In this document: one piece after another, positions 20,401 to 29,973 of the stretch
Position numbering within the stretch: the stretch's first letter is position 1
Layout of the letters: every line of letters starts with the position of its first letter
Origin: Agathobacter sp.
Lineage (GTDB): Bacteria > Bacillota > Clostridia > Lachnospirales > Lachnospiraceae
DNA length: 64,000 nt
NCBI GenBank assembly: GCA_022775045.1
Contig: JALFLB010000028.1
Location: 1-64,000, forward strand
Direction of reading: 5' to 3'
Translations under genes and position numbers: made by a program
The notes under the pieces: model-generated
Seen by the model: the letters and a program-made list of their open reading frames with translations, nothing else
Database searches by the model: none
Told to the model about the DNA's origin: nothing

Positions 20401-20867
20401 TAAGAATCACCTCCAAGCAATGCCTCCATCTCATCTTCCGGCTCCTTACCCTTTGTACTACCAGCCACAATACGTGACCTGGATGACGGCGTGAGTCCAA
20501 ACTCAGATGCTGCCTGTAGCATCAGTTTCTGATTAGTATTTGCGATACCAACCCAAGGTGTCTGCTGCTGATATCCTTTATCAGTCTCAAAGGTAGATCC
20601 CTCAGAAGAAATATGTTCCTGAGCCTCTTTCCATCTGGCGTAAGACTGACAATACGCAGCAAATGCCGCCATATCCACTTCCGTAAGAATACCCATCTGA
20701 TTCATCAAATCAGCTAAACGTTCCCACTCTTTCTTAGCCTCAGGTAATAACCATTCCGGACAGTCAGGCATTCCCTTTGCCGGAATTGGCTCCTTCGTAT
20801 TCAATTTTCTTTTTCCCGGATTACCTTCCAGCTTTTTCAAAGCTGTAGGCTTTGGCTTTCTTCCTGC
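20400..20867 (-). CDS. terS: Terminase small subunit, P27 family
   Basis: GRKPKPTALKKLEGNPGKRKLN signature. The internal start (MAGRKPKP) is preferred over the 20915 ORF start. Confidence 0.9.
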   Translation of the reverse strand, partial: AGRKPKPTALKKLEGNPGKRKLNTKEPIPAKGMPDCPEWLLPEAKKEWERLADLMNQMGILTEVDMAAFAAYCQSYARWKEAQEHISSEGSTFETDKGYQQQTPWVGIANTNQKLMLQAASEFGLTPSSRSRIVAGSTKGKEPEDEMEALLGGDS

Positions 20868-20950
20868 CATGGTCATACCCTCCTCCCTTAATTTTTTGCA
20901 TAATAAAAGGACCATGTATCTCTACACGATCCCATTTATTAAATATGTAT

Positions 20951-21886
20951 TCATATCCAAGTTTTTGTTTCTCTATCCCATTTTTTCTCAAAAGGCTTAG
21001 CCTTATGAATTGCATCCACAATCGGAAGCAGCAGCACCTTTAACAACTGCATTGTCTCCGCAAATTCAACCTTTACAAGAGCCTTCTTCTTTTTGATAAA
21101 GGAATTCCACCTTCCTTGCCTTGTCGCATCCTCCGTGAAATCATCTTCAAAAGCCGCAATATCATCAAAGCCCGTACCACGATGAGTAAAGGTTTCTACA
21201 ATGGCATTCTTAAGTTCAGTTCCATCAAGCTCATATCTATCAGCCAACACATAGATATCATAGAAATCCTTATATCTTCCGTTTGCAAGTCCTAGAGAAA
21301 CAATTGCCTCAAACTTTTCTGCTATCACTGAGTAAATTGAATAAGCATATACTTCCGGGACTTCCATATCCAACAATACAGGGAACTCCATTTTCATTCT
21401 CTCTGGATATATAACATCTCCAAATCCAATATCTATCGACACCGGAACTTTGGTTCTATCTAAGTATCCTGTAATTGATACATTTACGCCATGGTACTCC
21501 TTGAATTCAGTTATATTGGTAACCTCAAGCGTATTTAAATCAAATCGAAGTGCATCGTCACATTCAATTGAAAAAATGTCGTTAAATACCTTTTTCATTT
21601 TTTCAGCATCATTTGGGATGCGCTGTGCCAGCAAATCAATATCCATTGTGGCACGTGCATATTCTCCATCAAATAATGCGTATAGGAAAATACCACCTTT
21701 CAAGGTAAATCTCTCTGCATACTGAGATACGGATAACCTATATATGGTTCTTTCAAGCCCATATGTGACTAATTTATCCTGCATGGTTTTTCCATCTTCC
21801 ATCGCTTGTTTCTTTAATCTATCCTTTACAGATATTGCACTTATCATACCAGCACCTCCAGATATTTCTTCATTACATCCCCGCAC
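20951..21886 (-). CDS. abiEii: AbiEii-type nucleotidyltransferase toxin
   Basis: FTLKGGIFLYALFDGEYARATMDIDLLAQ; overlaps and follows the AbiEi-like gene. Confidence 0.9.
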   Translation of the reverse strand: MRGCNEEISGGAGMISAISVKDRLKKQAMEDGKTMQDKLVTYGLERTIYRLSVSQYAERFTLKGGIFLYALFDGEYARATMDIDLLAQRIPNDAEKMKKVFNDIFSIECDDALRFDLNTLEVTNITEFKEYHGVNVSITGYLDRTKVPVSIDIGFGDVIYPERMKMEFPVLLDMEVPEVYAYSIYSVIAEKFEAIVSLGLANGRYKDFYDIYVLADRYELDGTELKNAIVETFTHRGTGFDDIAAFEDDFTEDATRQGRWNSFIKKKKALVKVEFAETMQLLKVLLLPIVDAIHKAKPFEKKWDRETKTWI

Positions 21887-22431
21887 TTGAGCATTTCTGC
21901 ATATCTAATAAGCCGATTCAGATTACGGTCGCTTCGGTGCAGATAATTTGTGAGAACTTCCTTTGTTTCTTCGATTCCAATTCGTTCCCTATAGAATACA
22001 ATATCAACAACAGTTTTCTCGATATCGTAGATCCGAAATTTATTCTTTCCTTCTTCTATAGTCTCAATCCCGACATCGAATCGATCATCCGTGAAATAAC
22101 ACACATTCAATTCTGGCCAGTCTGGAAGAGTTGAAACCTTAGCTTTTCTGGGAATGGCTACATCAATAGCATCTGGACGATATGTTGACAGATTATAATA
22201 AACAGCCGCACTCAGCAGACAAACCACTCCATCTGGCACAAATGCGTATGCATAATAGAAATCTGATTCCTCTCCATCAAAATTTGCATTCTCGTAATAC
22301 CTTTTATTTAGTTTTATCAAAATTCCCTGTTCAACCATCTGATTAATTTTATAATATGAAAATCCTTTTTCTTTCAGTTCCTGAACTGAAAAAATCATTT
22401 GGTCATTGGAAATCTTTGCAGTCGTTGTCAT
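21844..22431 (-). CDS. abiEi: AbiEi-type antitoxin/transcriptional regulator
   Basis: Overlaps abiEii; YYNLSTYRPDAIDVAIPRKAKVSTLPDWP typical of AbiEi. Confidence 0.85.
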   Translation of the reverse strand: MTTTAKISNDQMIFSVQELKEKGFSYYKINQMVEQGILIKLNKRYYENANFDGEESDFYYAYAFVPDGVVCLLSAAVYYNLSTYRPDAIDVAIPRKAKVSTLPDWPELNVCYFTDDRFDVGIETIEEGKNKFRIYDIEKTVVDIVFYRERIGIEETKEVLTNYLHRSDRNLNRLIRYAEMLKCGDVMKKYLEVLV

Positions 22432-22564
22432 TTTAGCTCACCTCAATTCCAGTATATCCAAATTCGCAATAATTATTTAAATATATTTCGGCACTTTGTT
22501 GTTTTGCCGAATTTCATTTAAATTATAGTAGTTATATCACGATTTGTCAATGGATTATTATGAG

Positions 22565-22620
22565 CTAGACCCCCCGTCTTTCATTTCGCGATTTTGCACA
22601 GAAGAGGGGGCGCCGGTCTT
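22565..22620. other. Candidate cos site
   Basis: GACCCCCCGTC...GCGCGATTTTGCACAGAAGAGGGGGCGCCGGTC-like C-run/G-run region in the non-coding gap next to HNH and terminase genes. Positional inference only. Confidence 0.35.
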
Positions 22621-22667
22621 GTAGCATAAGGCCTGTAGAGATTCAAATACCCCCTACCCTCGCTCTA

Positions 22668-23045
22668 TCAGAACCGATATTCCTTGAATCTATCCTCGGT
22701 CATCGTCTTTACATTATGATGATGCTCACATAAAGGCTGCCAGTTCGACCTATCCCAAAAGAGTTTCTGGTCTCCACGGTGTGGTTTGATATGATCCACA
22801 ACTGTAGCCATAGTGATGTGCCCTTCTTCATAACACTTCACACAGAATGGATTGCTCTCTAAGAACTTCCTTCTCTCACGCTGCCACTTGGCACCATAGC
22901 CACGCTCTGCTGCATGAGCTCTGTCCTTTGTATGTAAAGGCTTATGTTCCTCACAATACATCTGACCGTGCGGAATAAGTGCTGCACAGCCAGGATGTTT
23001 ACACGGTATGTTGCTTCTATATGGCAATGCATCCACCTCTTTCAT
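22668..23045 (-). CDS. HNH endonuclease
   Basis: C-x-E-E-G...VVDHIKPHRGDQKLFWDRSNWQPLCEHHHNVKT. Confidence 0.95.
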   Translation of the reverse strand: MKEVDALPYRSNIPCKHPGCAALIPHGQMYCEEHKPLHTKDRAHAAERGYGAKWQRERRKFLESNPFCVKCYEEGHITMATVVDHIKPHRGDQKLFWDRSNWQPLCEHHHNVKTMTEDRFKEYRF

Positions 23046-23157
23046 AACAAAAGCCCCGGAAGTTTTTGGCTTCCAAGGCTCTGCTTTCGTCGTACACTTT
23101 CGACACTATCATAATAACATATATGCTTATGCCATGTTGGGACAAGGTGTGCCAACC

Positions 23158-23574
23158 TTATTCTGGTACAATGAAATTGTTTAATGCTGATGCATGAATA
23201 CGATGTACTGTGCGATATGATACATTAAGCTCGTAGGAAATATCTTCCCAGCTCTCGTTTTTCAGGTAACGATATTTCAAAAGAAGTCTTTCCTCTGGGT
23301 TCTCCATACTTTCAATCGCCGCATTAATTTCTGAACGAAGGTCTACCAATCTATTTATCTGTGCATCAATCCTCTGCTCATAATCCCATATCTTTTCAAT
23401 GGTCTTAATAAATGGTGCTTCCAGATTTCTATTTGGATTTGTCCCAATCTTTTCTCCATAAGTGCATCCCTGGATCGTGCCACGCATCTCGCGAAGCTGC
23501 TCCAGTTCCTTCACCTCAACCTGTATCTGTTTATCCAACAGATACGCCTGCTTCAAATATTCCTTAGCTGTCAT
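23158..23574 (-). CDS. ArpU/DUF1492-like phage transcriptional regulator
   Basis: C-terminal sigma-4-like HTH: ERLLLKYRYLKNESWEDISYELNVSYRTVHRIH. Confidence 0.75.
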   Translation of the reverse strand: MTAKEYLKQAYLLDKQIQVEVKELEQLREMRGTIQGCTYGEKIGTNPNRNLEAPFIKTIEKIWDYEQRIDAQINRLVDLRSEINAAIESMENPEERLLLKYRYLKNESWEDISYELNVSYRTVHRIHASALNNFIVPE

Positions 23575-23606
23575 AAGCCACCTCCGAAAAGTTATTTCCC
23601 TCGGAT

Positions 23607-23852
23607 TTACTCTGATTGTCTTATTTCGTCCTGAAGCTTACGGATCAGAAACTTTCCATCCACGGAAGTCAGCTGTTGATACCACGAACTTCCGAAAAAC
23701 TTCTCTAGCTGTAATGCTTCATCTATTGCTGCCTTGCTCTTTGGATTGCGCTTTATCTTTTTGAGTGCGGCTCTGTAATCAGCAACCGCATTCAGAATAA
23801 TCGCATTCGCAAGTCTTTCATATGGATCTTCAAATTGGTTCTTACCTGTCAT
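23607..23852 (-). CDS. Phage hypothetical protein
   Basis: YERLANAIILNAVADYRAALKKIKRNPKSKAAI..LEKFFGSSWYQQLT; conserved phage accessory style. Confidence 0.7.
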   Translation of the reverse strand: MTGKNQFEDPYERLANAIILNAVADYRAALKKIKRNPKSKAAIDEALQLEKFFGSSWYQQLTSVDGKFLIRKLQDEIRQSE

Positions 23853-25266
23853 GTGTCACCCTCGCCTTTACTGCTGCAATCAATCTGTTTTGTGTCGTAT
23901 CCTTATTGGCTAAAGCCTTCATAACATCTTCATCTATTGTGCCAGCAGTAATGATATGCTGAACCACCACAGTCCCCGCAGTCTGTCCCTGTCTCCAAAG
24001 TCTTGCCACCGTCTGCTGATATAGCTCCAAGCTCCAGGTCAGCCCAAACCATATCAATGTATTTCCACCTGATTGCAAATTCAAACCATGTCCGGCTGAG
24101 GCTGGATGTATTAACGCCACCGGCAATTCCCCACGATTCCATTTTCTGATGCTGTCCTCAGAATCCAGCCTTTCAAAAGGAATCTTTTTCTCAGTAAGCC
24201 TTCGCATAATCCTTGCTAAATCATGTTTGAACCAGTAAGCTACCATAACAGGTCTGCCATTTGCTGCTTCGATCATATCTTCTAAGGCATCCAGCTTCTG
24301 ATCATGAATTACAATTTCTTCACCATCATCAGAATATACAGCGCCATTTGCCATCTGAAGAAGTTTACCTGAAAGAGCTGCTGCATTTGCTGCTGTAATC
24401 TCTCCCTTTTTCAAAGGAACAAATAAATTCTTTTCCATATCTGCATAAAGCTTCGCTTCCTCATCATTCATATAAACCGTATATTCATTACTGATAAGCT
24501 CCGGCATCTGAAGATGATCCAAGGCTTTCATGGAAATTGTGATATCGGAAATCTTCTCATAAATCTGTTCTTCAGCTCCACTTCTTAGCTTATAAGAATA
24601 AACAATCGAACCATTCATCCTATCCGGCACAAAATAATCCACACGATACTGGCTGATAAATCTTCCAAGTCTTTCTCCCATATCCAGACATTTGAATTCT
24701 GCAAACAGATCCATCAAACCGTTGCTGGAAGGTGTACCAGTCAATCCGATTACCCTTTTCACCTTTGGTCGAATCTTCATAAAAGCCTTAAAACGTTTAC
24801 TGTTCCAATTCTTAAAGCTGGATAATTCATCCAGCACTACCATATCCCAGATGAAATTCACTCCACTTTGTTCAATCAACCACTGCAGATTTTCACGGTT
24901 AATAATGTAAATATCTGCATCTGCTTCCAGAGCCCTTTTTCTCTCTGTAGCAGAGCCAAGAACAATGGAATATCTTAAGTGTTTCAGATGATCCCACTTA
25001 TGAATCTCATCACTCCAGGTATTTCTTGCTACTCTCAGTGGCGCTACCACCAGAACCTTACTCACATCAAAGCTGTCATATATAAGCTGCTCAATGGCTG
25101 TCAATGTAATACTGGTCTTACCAAGTCCCATCCCAAGTATCACGGCTGCTATCGGATGCTCTAATATATAATTGATTGCAAACTGCTGATAATCATGTGG
25201 TTTGTATTCCATCAAGAATCCCTCCAATCTGTCCTGCATCATCCAGGACGAATACTTTATATCCAA
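23842..25266 (-). CDS. SNF2/DEAD-type phage helicase
   Basis: ILGMGLGKTSITLTAI; VVLDELSSFKN; GLTGTPSSNG; QQTVARLWRQGQ. Confidence 0.95.
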   Translation of the reverse strand: MDIKYSSWMMQDRLEGFLMEYKPHDYQQFAINYILEHPIAAVILGMGLGKTSITLTAIEQLIYDSFDVSKVLVVAPLRVARNTWSDEIHKWDHLKHLRYSIVLGSATERKRALEADADIYIINRENLQWLIEQSGVNFIWDMVVLDELSSFKNWNSKRFKAFMKIRPKVKRVIGLTGTPSSNGLMDLFAEFKCLDMGERLGRFISQYRVDYFVPDRMNGSIVYSYKLRSGAEEQIYEKISDITISMKALDHLQMPELISNEYTVYMNDEEAKLYADMEKNLFVPLKKGEITAANAAALSGKLLQMANGAVYSDDGEEIVIHDQKLDALEDMIEAANGRPVMVAYWFKHDLARIMRRLTEKKIPFERLDSEDSIRKWNRGELPVALIHPASAGHGLNLQSGGNTLIWFGLTWSLELYQQTVARLWRQGQTAGTVVVQHIITAGTIDEDVMKALANKDTTQNRLIAAVKARVTHDR

Positions 25267-25471
25267 GAGCCCTTAGCTGGTCATGCCTGTGCTCCTGCAA
25301 AACTCTTGGCTTCTTTCCTGACGCCTTCACTTCCACCAACCCGAATTTCCCATCAGGTAATAAAACAAGTCGGTCAGGCCAGCCCGATGAACCGGCATTC
25401 CACTTCTCACACAAGCCACCACGCTTTTTAACCTCTCTCACTAATCTCTGTTCAATATATTTTTCACGCAT
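25193..25471 (-). CDS. VRR-NUC domain nuclease
   Basis: WNAGSSGWPDRLVLLPDGKFGLVEVKASGKKPRVLQEHRHDQLRALGY. Confidence 0.95.
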   Translation of the reverse strand: MREKYIEQRLVREVKKRGGLCEKWNAGSSGWPDRLVLLPDGKFGLVEVKASGKKPRVLQEHRHDQLRALGYKVFVLDDAGQIGGILDGIQTT

Positions 25472-25611
25472 CGCACGCCTCCATCATTCTTAACAGGTGT
25501 GCAGGTCGAGTACCTCGTTCCGTAAAACTCTCTTAAGCAGATTTTTATTCAAATTCTTTCTAAAGGGACTTTTATGTACTGAGGTTAACGACCTACACAA
25601 AAAGCCTATTC

Positions 25612-27903
25612 TTACTCCAAAAATTCCTGTCCTTCCTTAAGCTTTAATCCTACGACCTGTACCCCGGTATTCTTGCGGATTCGGTTATAACCAGCCTTGT
25701 CCATCGAAGAATAGAAATCTGTGGTACTGCGGATATATTCGCCATTCTGCATGCAATGCGCTCTGTAAGCCTGATACAACTCACCTGATTTTTCCTTATA
25801 GGAAGGATCCATCTCACAGCATTCCTCCAGGAACTGCCCCAGCCAGTCATTGTCCTCGCGGTATGCCTGAATAGCAGCCTCTACGACATCCGGCAGTGTC
25901 GTATGAAAATTCTTATCAATCGCCCGCTTCGCACCTTCGATAATCCAGCTCATAATTGCAGGACCGGCATGCTCAAACAGATAATCCGCATAATTTTTGA
26001 TGTCACTTTTCCCTGTAATCTTTGCATTGAAGGGAATGACCACCAGCCTTCTCCAGATGCCGTCATCATTGGCTCCTACCTTTGGAAGATGGTTGGTATA
26101 GAGAACCAATGTATGTGACGGTACAAAGGAAAACGGATCCTTATACTTCTTCTCTGCCTGAATCTCATCCGTAGAGCAAAGCTGCTTCACCACAGCGGTA
26201 TTCAATCTCATACCTTCCTCCATTTCCGAAGAAATGATGAGCCGTTTTCCCTTAAGCTCTGCCATCTCCGGCTTCACATTTCGCTTGCAATTCATGGTCA
26301 AGGCTTCCGCTGAAAGCTTTCCTGCATAATTTCCAAGTACTCTGAAAATGGTATTCCAGAAGGTACTCTTACCATTGGCACCGCCACCATAAGCAATAAT
26401 CATTTGCTCTTGATAAACCTTACCGATTGCAGCCATGCCAACCGTCTCCTGCACATAATCAATCAGTTTCTGATCCTTGCAGAAGAAAAGATTCAAGGCA
26501 TCCAGCCATATCTGTTTCCCATCCTCTCCCGGAGAACACGCAGTAATCTTTGTAATCAGATCCTCAGGATTATGCGGCAGTTCCCCTGCAAGCCCTTTTC
26601 GAAGGTCATAGGTTGCATAAGGTGTGTTAATCAGATTCTCGTTTTTATCCAAATCAGACACGGAAATAGCAATCATCGGCTTCGCCGTATTTGCCGCAGA
26701 CACAATATATTTGTAATCACGTCTCTTCTGAACAAACTTCAGATAAGTCTGAGCACCCATCAGCATATAAACCAAAGGAATAAGCTTTCCATCTACCTCT
26801 TTTAAAAGCTCCTTCGGGCCAGCCTGGATAGATTTCTTCGGTACACCTGCATCCTCCAACACCTTCTCAACTCTTGCCACCTCATCCATAGCATCCTGAA
26901 GCTGCAGATCCAAGAATTCCTCAACGGCACCAATCGCCATCTGCTTATCCTCTCGCCAACATTCGCCATCGAACCTTAAAAAGTCTGTTGCACTGGTATA
27001 TTTCAATTCATTTCCATACTCTCGAACCAACACCTTTGCCTGTCCGATATCCGAATAATCTTCAGGCTTCAATGAAGCACTTTCAAAATATGCGTTATAT
27101 TCATCAGGTGGCACATACCCTTCCTGATTCACAATACTTTTCTTAAAGAACTTCACTGCACTATTCCAGATAGTCTTAAGCTCTGACTCCGGTAGCGGCG
27201 GATCACACTTCTTTGCATGTTCCAGGAATGCCTCGTGTGCCTTTTCCGTAATTCCATAACGTTTCAATACACGCCCGGCAAATCGGCTCATGGTATTGTT
27301 TCTGCTTCCTTCCAAAATCTGCCCACCAGATGCACTCTCCGAATCCTCGGAATCAAAATCTTCTTCCTCAGCTACCTGACTGACATCAATTTCTTCATCA
27401 ATAGTCATCCAGCCATCATGTACCAATACTTCTTCACAATCAGCACCGAAGATAAATCTTGCTGCGTCTAAAGCATTTCCATCAAAGAAGGGATACTCCT
27501 TCTGTAATGCCTTCTTTAGATTTCCGTACACTTCTGCATCTGTAATCTCTGAAATAGGAAAATAGATGTGATATCTCGGTCTGGCCGACTTCCCCTCCTT
27601 TGGAAGCAGATGATGTCTGCTGGAAGCAAGCATATATTCCATATCCGGGAATATTTCCTCCAGCTTCTCTGCTGTAATCCACTCTGCTGGTTCCTCCGAA
27701 TGATCATTATCAATATCCATAACAATCACGTCCGAACGAATGAAATTACCAATACCTCGATAATTTCCTTTGTACTCTGCGCAAACATGATCTGCCTTCA
27801 CCGCCTCCCGAAGCTGCTCCGGCGTACTCACCGTCACCCGGTTCGGGTAGCTGCAGTTTGCGGCCTGACCAATGCAGTTTGCTGTAAAAATCGTTGCCTG
27901 CAT
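25612..27903 (-). CDS. Phage/plasmid primase, P4/D5 family
   Basis: IIAYGGGANGKSTFWNTIFRVLGNY; GKRLIISSEMEEGMRLN; SHTLVLYTNHLPKVGANDDGIWRRLVVIPF. Confidence 0.95.
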   Translation of the reverse strand: MQATIFTANCIGQAANCSYPNRVTVSTPEQLREAVKADHVCAEYKGNYRGIGNFIRSDVIVMDIDNDHSEEPAEWITAEKLEEIFPDMEYMLASSRHHLLPKEGKSARPRYHIYFPISEITDAEVYGNLKKALQKEYPFFDGNALDAARFIFGADCEEVLVHDGWMTIDEEIDVSQVAEEEDFDSEDSESASGGQILEGSRNNTMSRFAGRVLKRYGITEKAHEAFLEHAKKCDPPLPESELKTIWNSAVKFFKKSIVNQEGYVPPDEYNAYFESASLKPEDYSDIGQAKVLVREYGNELKYTSATDFLRFDGECWREDKQMAIGAVEEFLDLQLQDAMDEVARVEKVLEDAGVPKKSIQAGPKELLKEVDGKLIPLVYMLMGAQTYLKFVQKRRDYKYIVSAANTAKPMIAISVSDLDKNENLINTPYATYDLRKGLAGELPHNPEDLITKITACSPGEDGKQIWLDALNLFFCKDQKLIDYVQETVGMAAIGKVYQEQMIIAYGGGANGKSTFWNTIFRVLGNYAGKLSAEALTMNCKRNVKPEMAELKGKRLIISSEMEEGMRLNTAVVKQLCSTDEIQAEKKYKDPFSFVPSHTLVLYTNHLPKVGANDDGIWRRLVVIPFNAKITGKSDIKNYADYLFEHAGPAIMSWIIEGAKRAIDKNFHTTLPDVVEAAIQAYREDNDWLGQFLEECCEMDPSYKEKSGELYQAYRAHCMQNGEYIRSTTDFYSSMDKAGYNRIRKNTGVQVVGLKLKEGQEFLE

Positions 27904-28057
27904 ATCTCAAACCTCGTTTCTATAAAGTAAGGAACAAAATCCTCCTAACTTCCTAAGCGGGTTTGACCTACACTTTTCCGGTCGTAGGACAAAATTTGCA
28001 AAAAAATAACAGCCACCTCTTTCGAAGTGACTGCCATTATGCGCAAAACAATACTAT

Positions 28058-28237
28058 TTAATTTTCCTCATCATAAGGTAGCAGCAAATAATTTCCAAAT
28101 TCCGTAACACAATAATAGCGATACCGCTCTTCCTTTTCTGTGTCAACCATTAGAACAGGGATAACGCCACAGCTCAGAACATCGCCATCGATATAAATGT
28201 GGCTCTCATCCACGTAAATATCATGGAAGTATATCAC
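28058..28237 (-). CDS. Small hypothetical protein (GTG start)
   Basis: 60-codon ORF: VIYFHDIYVDESHIYIDGDVLSCGVIPVLMVDTEKEERYRYYCVTEFGNYLLLPYDEEN; not in the ORF track because of its GTG start. Confidence 0.4.
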   Translation of the reverse strand: MIYFHDIYVDESHIYIDGDVLSCGVIPVLMVDTEKEERYRYYCVTEFGNYLLLPYDEEN

Positions 28238-28268
28238 TTAAACAATATATCTTCAATACGAAATCCTT

Positions 28269-28685
28269 CTAATATTCTTCCGGGATACTAAACACCACAT
28301 GGCCAGCCTCAGCTGTTATCCAAAATCTTTTCTTATTATAGTAAAACACCTGCAAATAACCTGCATGAAAATCGGGAGCCGGATATCTTTCAAATATCTG
28401 ATTCAAAGCTTCATACGCCACCCATAATCCAGCAATCTGATTTTCCTCAAAAATGTTATTATATCCCTTGGTAAAATACAGTTCATTCTTGACATCTCGC
28501 CAATCGTCAAACATGCATTTATCCTCAGTATCTGTAGCCTTATAATCGTATTTAAGCGGCTCAATCATTTTTAAATATGCCTGCTTCGATTCTTCGGCTA
28601 TGCTCGGCACAATCGTTTTCATATACATATCTGTCATCAGCGGTACCGGTGCATCCTTTATTTCATATATAGCTCTGACTGGCAT
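28269..28685 (-). CDS. Hypothetical protein
   Basis: 138 aa ORF in a minus-strand run with an RBS-like upstream sequence. Confidence 0.6.
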   Translation of the reverse strand: MPVRAIYEIKDAPVPLMTDMYMKTIVPSIAEESKQAYLKMIEPLKYDYKATDTEDKCMFDDWRDVKNELYFTKGYNNIFEENQIAGLWVAYEALNQIFERYPAPDFHAGYLQVFYYNKKRFWITAEAGHVVFSIPEEY

Positions 28686-28777
28686 ATTACCGTCCTCCTA
28701 TTAATTGTAATAAAGCCAACCTGCTACGGTAGTTTCATTTATCTACTGCAACAGGTTGTCTCCCTCATAATGAATTA

Positions 28778-29488
28778 CTATGCAATATTTGCTATAAGCA
28801 TAGGATGATCTGTGTACATATCGACAGTACTAATTGTATCATCAACCCTCAGTTTCTTATGCTTAAAATATATATCGGCAGATGGTGATAAAAGTATATG
28901 ATCAATAAATTCTGGATCATAATAACCGAGCCTTGTAAAACCATCGGCCTGTAACGAGGTCAACTGAGCTCCATGGGCATTCTGATTCATATCGCCAACT
29001 ACAATCATTTTCCCCTGATAGGTTGTGCTTACTTTTTCAACAGTTTCCCAGAACTGGGCTGCAAGTCTTAACCTCTCCTGCACATACCACTTGGCTGCGC
29101 CAGAAAACTCTGATGTCTGAGGAATGTGAATATTCAGAATGCGTAAACCATCTCCAATCTCCACCAGATTATATCGATTTGTAAGCTCTATATCCGAGAC
29201 TGACTTTACATCAATATCGATTCCCTCCTTCACAAGCATAATTGAAATGATGGAATATGAATGCTCATCTACATCAAAATCTATTGGAAGGATGATCTGA
29301 TAGCCAGGCAACTCATTCTTAATCTGCTCGACGTACTTACCATTACGACCATATTTCATCTCCTGAAGACATACAATATCGGGATTCTCTTCATCAATAC
29401 TGTTAAGAATATTAGAGAGACGCACATTTAATGGTCTCTTAGTCAATGTGTGGTTCCAGGTGTTTGTGTTAAGTGAAATGATTTTCAT
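28778..29488 (-). CDS. Endonuclease/exonuclease/phosphatase-fold protein
   Basis: MKIISLNTNTWN; PDIVCLQEMKYG; VVGDMNQNAHGAQL; EFIDHILLSP. Confidence 0.85.
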   Translation of the reverse strand: MKIISLNTNTWNHTLTKRPLNVRLSNILNSIDEENPDIVCLQEMKYGRNGKYVEQIKNELPGYQIILPIDFDVDEHSYSIISIMLVKEGIDIDVKSVSDIELTNRYNLVEIGDGLRILNIHIPQTSEFSGAAKWYVQERLRLAAQFWETVEKVSTTYQGKMIVVGDMNQNAHGAQLTSLQADGFTRLGYYDPEFIDHILLSPSADIYFKHKKLRVDDTISTVDMYTDHPMLIANIA

Positions 29489-29505
29489 AGTAAATTCTCC
29501 TTCTA

Positions 29506-29973
29506 TTAACCCAAAATAAGTGCCATATCTGCAGGCTCAAGTTCCTTTTTTCCTGTAGTTTTCATGTAACGCTGTACACGATCAGTGAAAAAGCACATCC
29601 GCTTTATCGAATCAGAGTCCTGCATCTGTGCATCATCCATAAATATCCTGGTCAGTAACTTCACCATGTAATCGTATCGAGGATACTGCGCCAATCCAAG
29701 TTCCTTCTGAAGCACAGCACCGAAGCATTCATGTAATTCCGAGTATTTTGGCATGGCCTTTACCACTGCCGCATAAGTCTCCGCGTAGTTATCATTATCT
29801 GCCCTGTCCATATGATCCAGGCGACCAGTGCAAGCATTCCCCTTGTCACCAAATTCTACCCATCCAAATGTATGTGGGTATCTTACCAAGAGCTGTATGC
29901 TCTTTTTGATTTCTTTGATGTCTTTCATAATAGACATACCTCCTTTTCGTCTAGTAGGTGTACCGCCATCCAT
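29506..29973 (-). CDS. Hypothetical protein (start may be the internal MSIMKDIKE)
   Basis: ORF between the EEP-fold gene and the RHH gene. Confidence 0.6.
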   Translation of the reverse strand: MDGGTPTRRKGGMSIMKDIKEIKKSIQLLVRYPHTFGWVEFGDKGNACTGRLDHMDRADNDNYAETYAAVVKAMPKYSELHECFGAVLQKELGLAQYPRYDYMVKLLTRIFMDDAQMQDSDSIKRMCFFTDRVQRYMKTTGKKELEPADMALILG

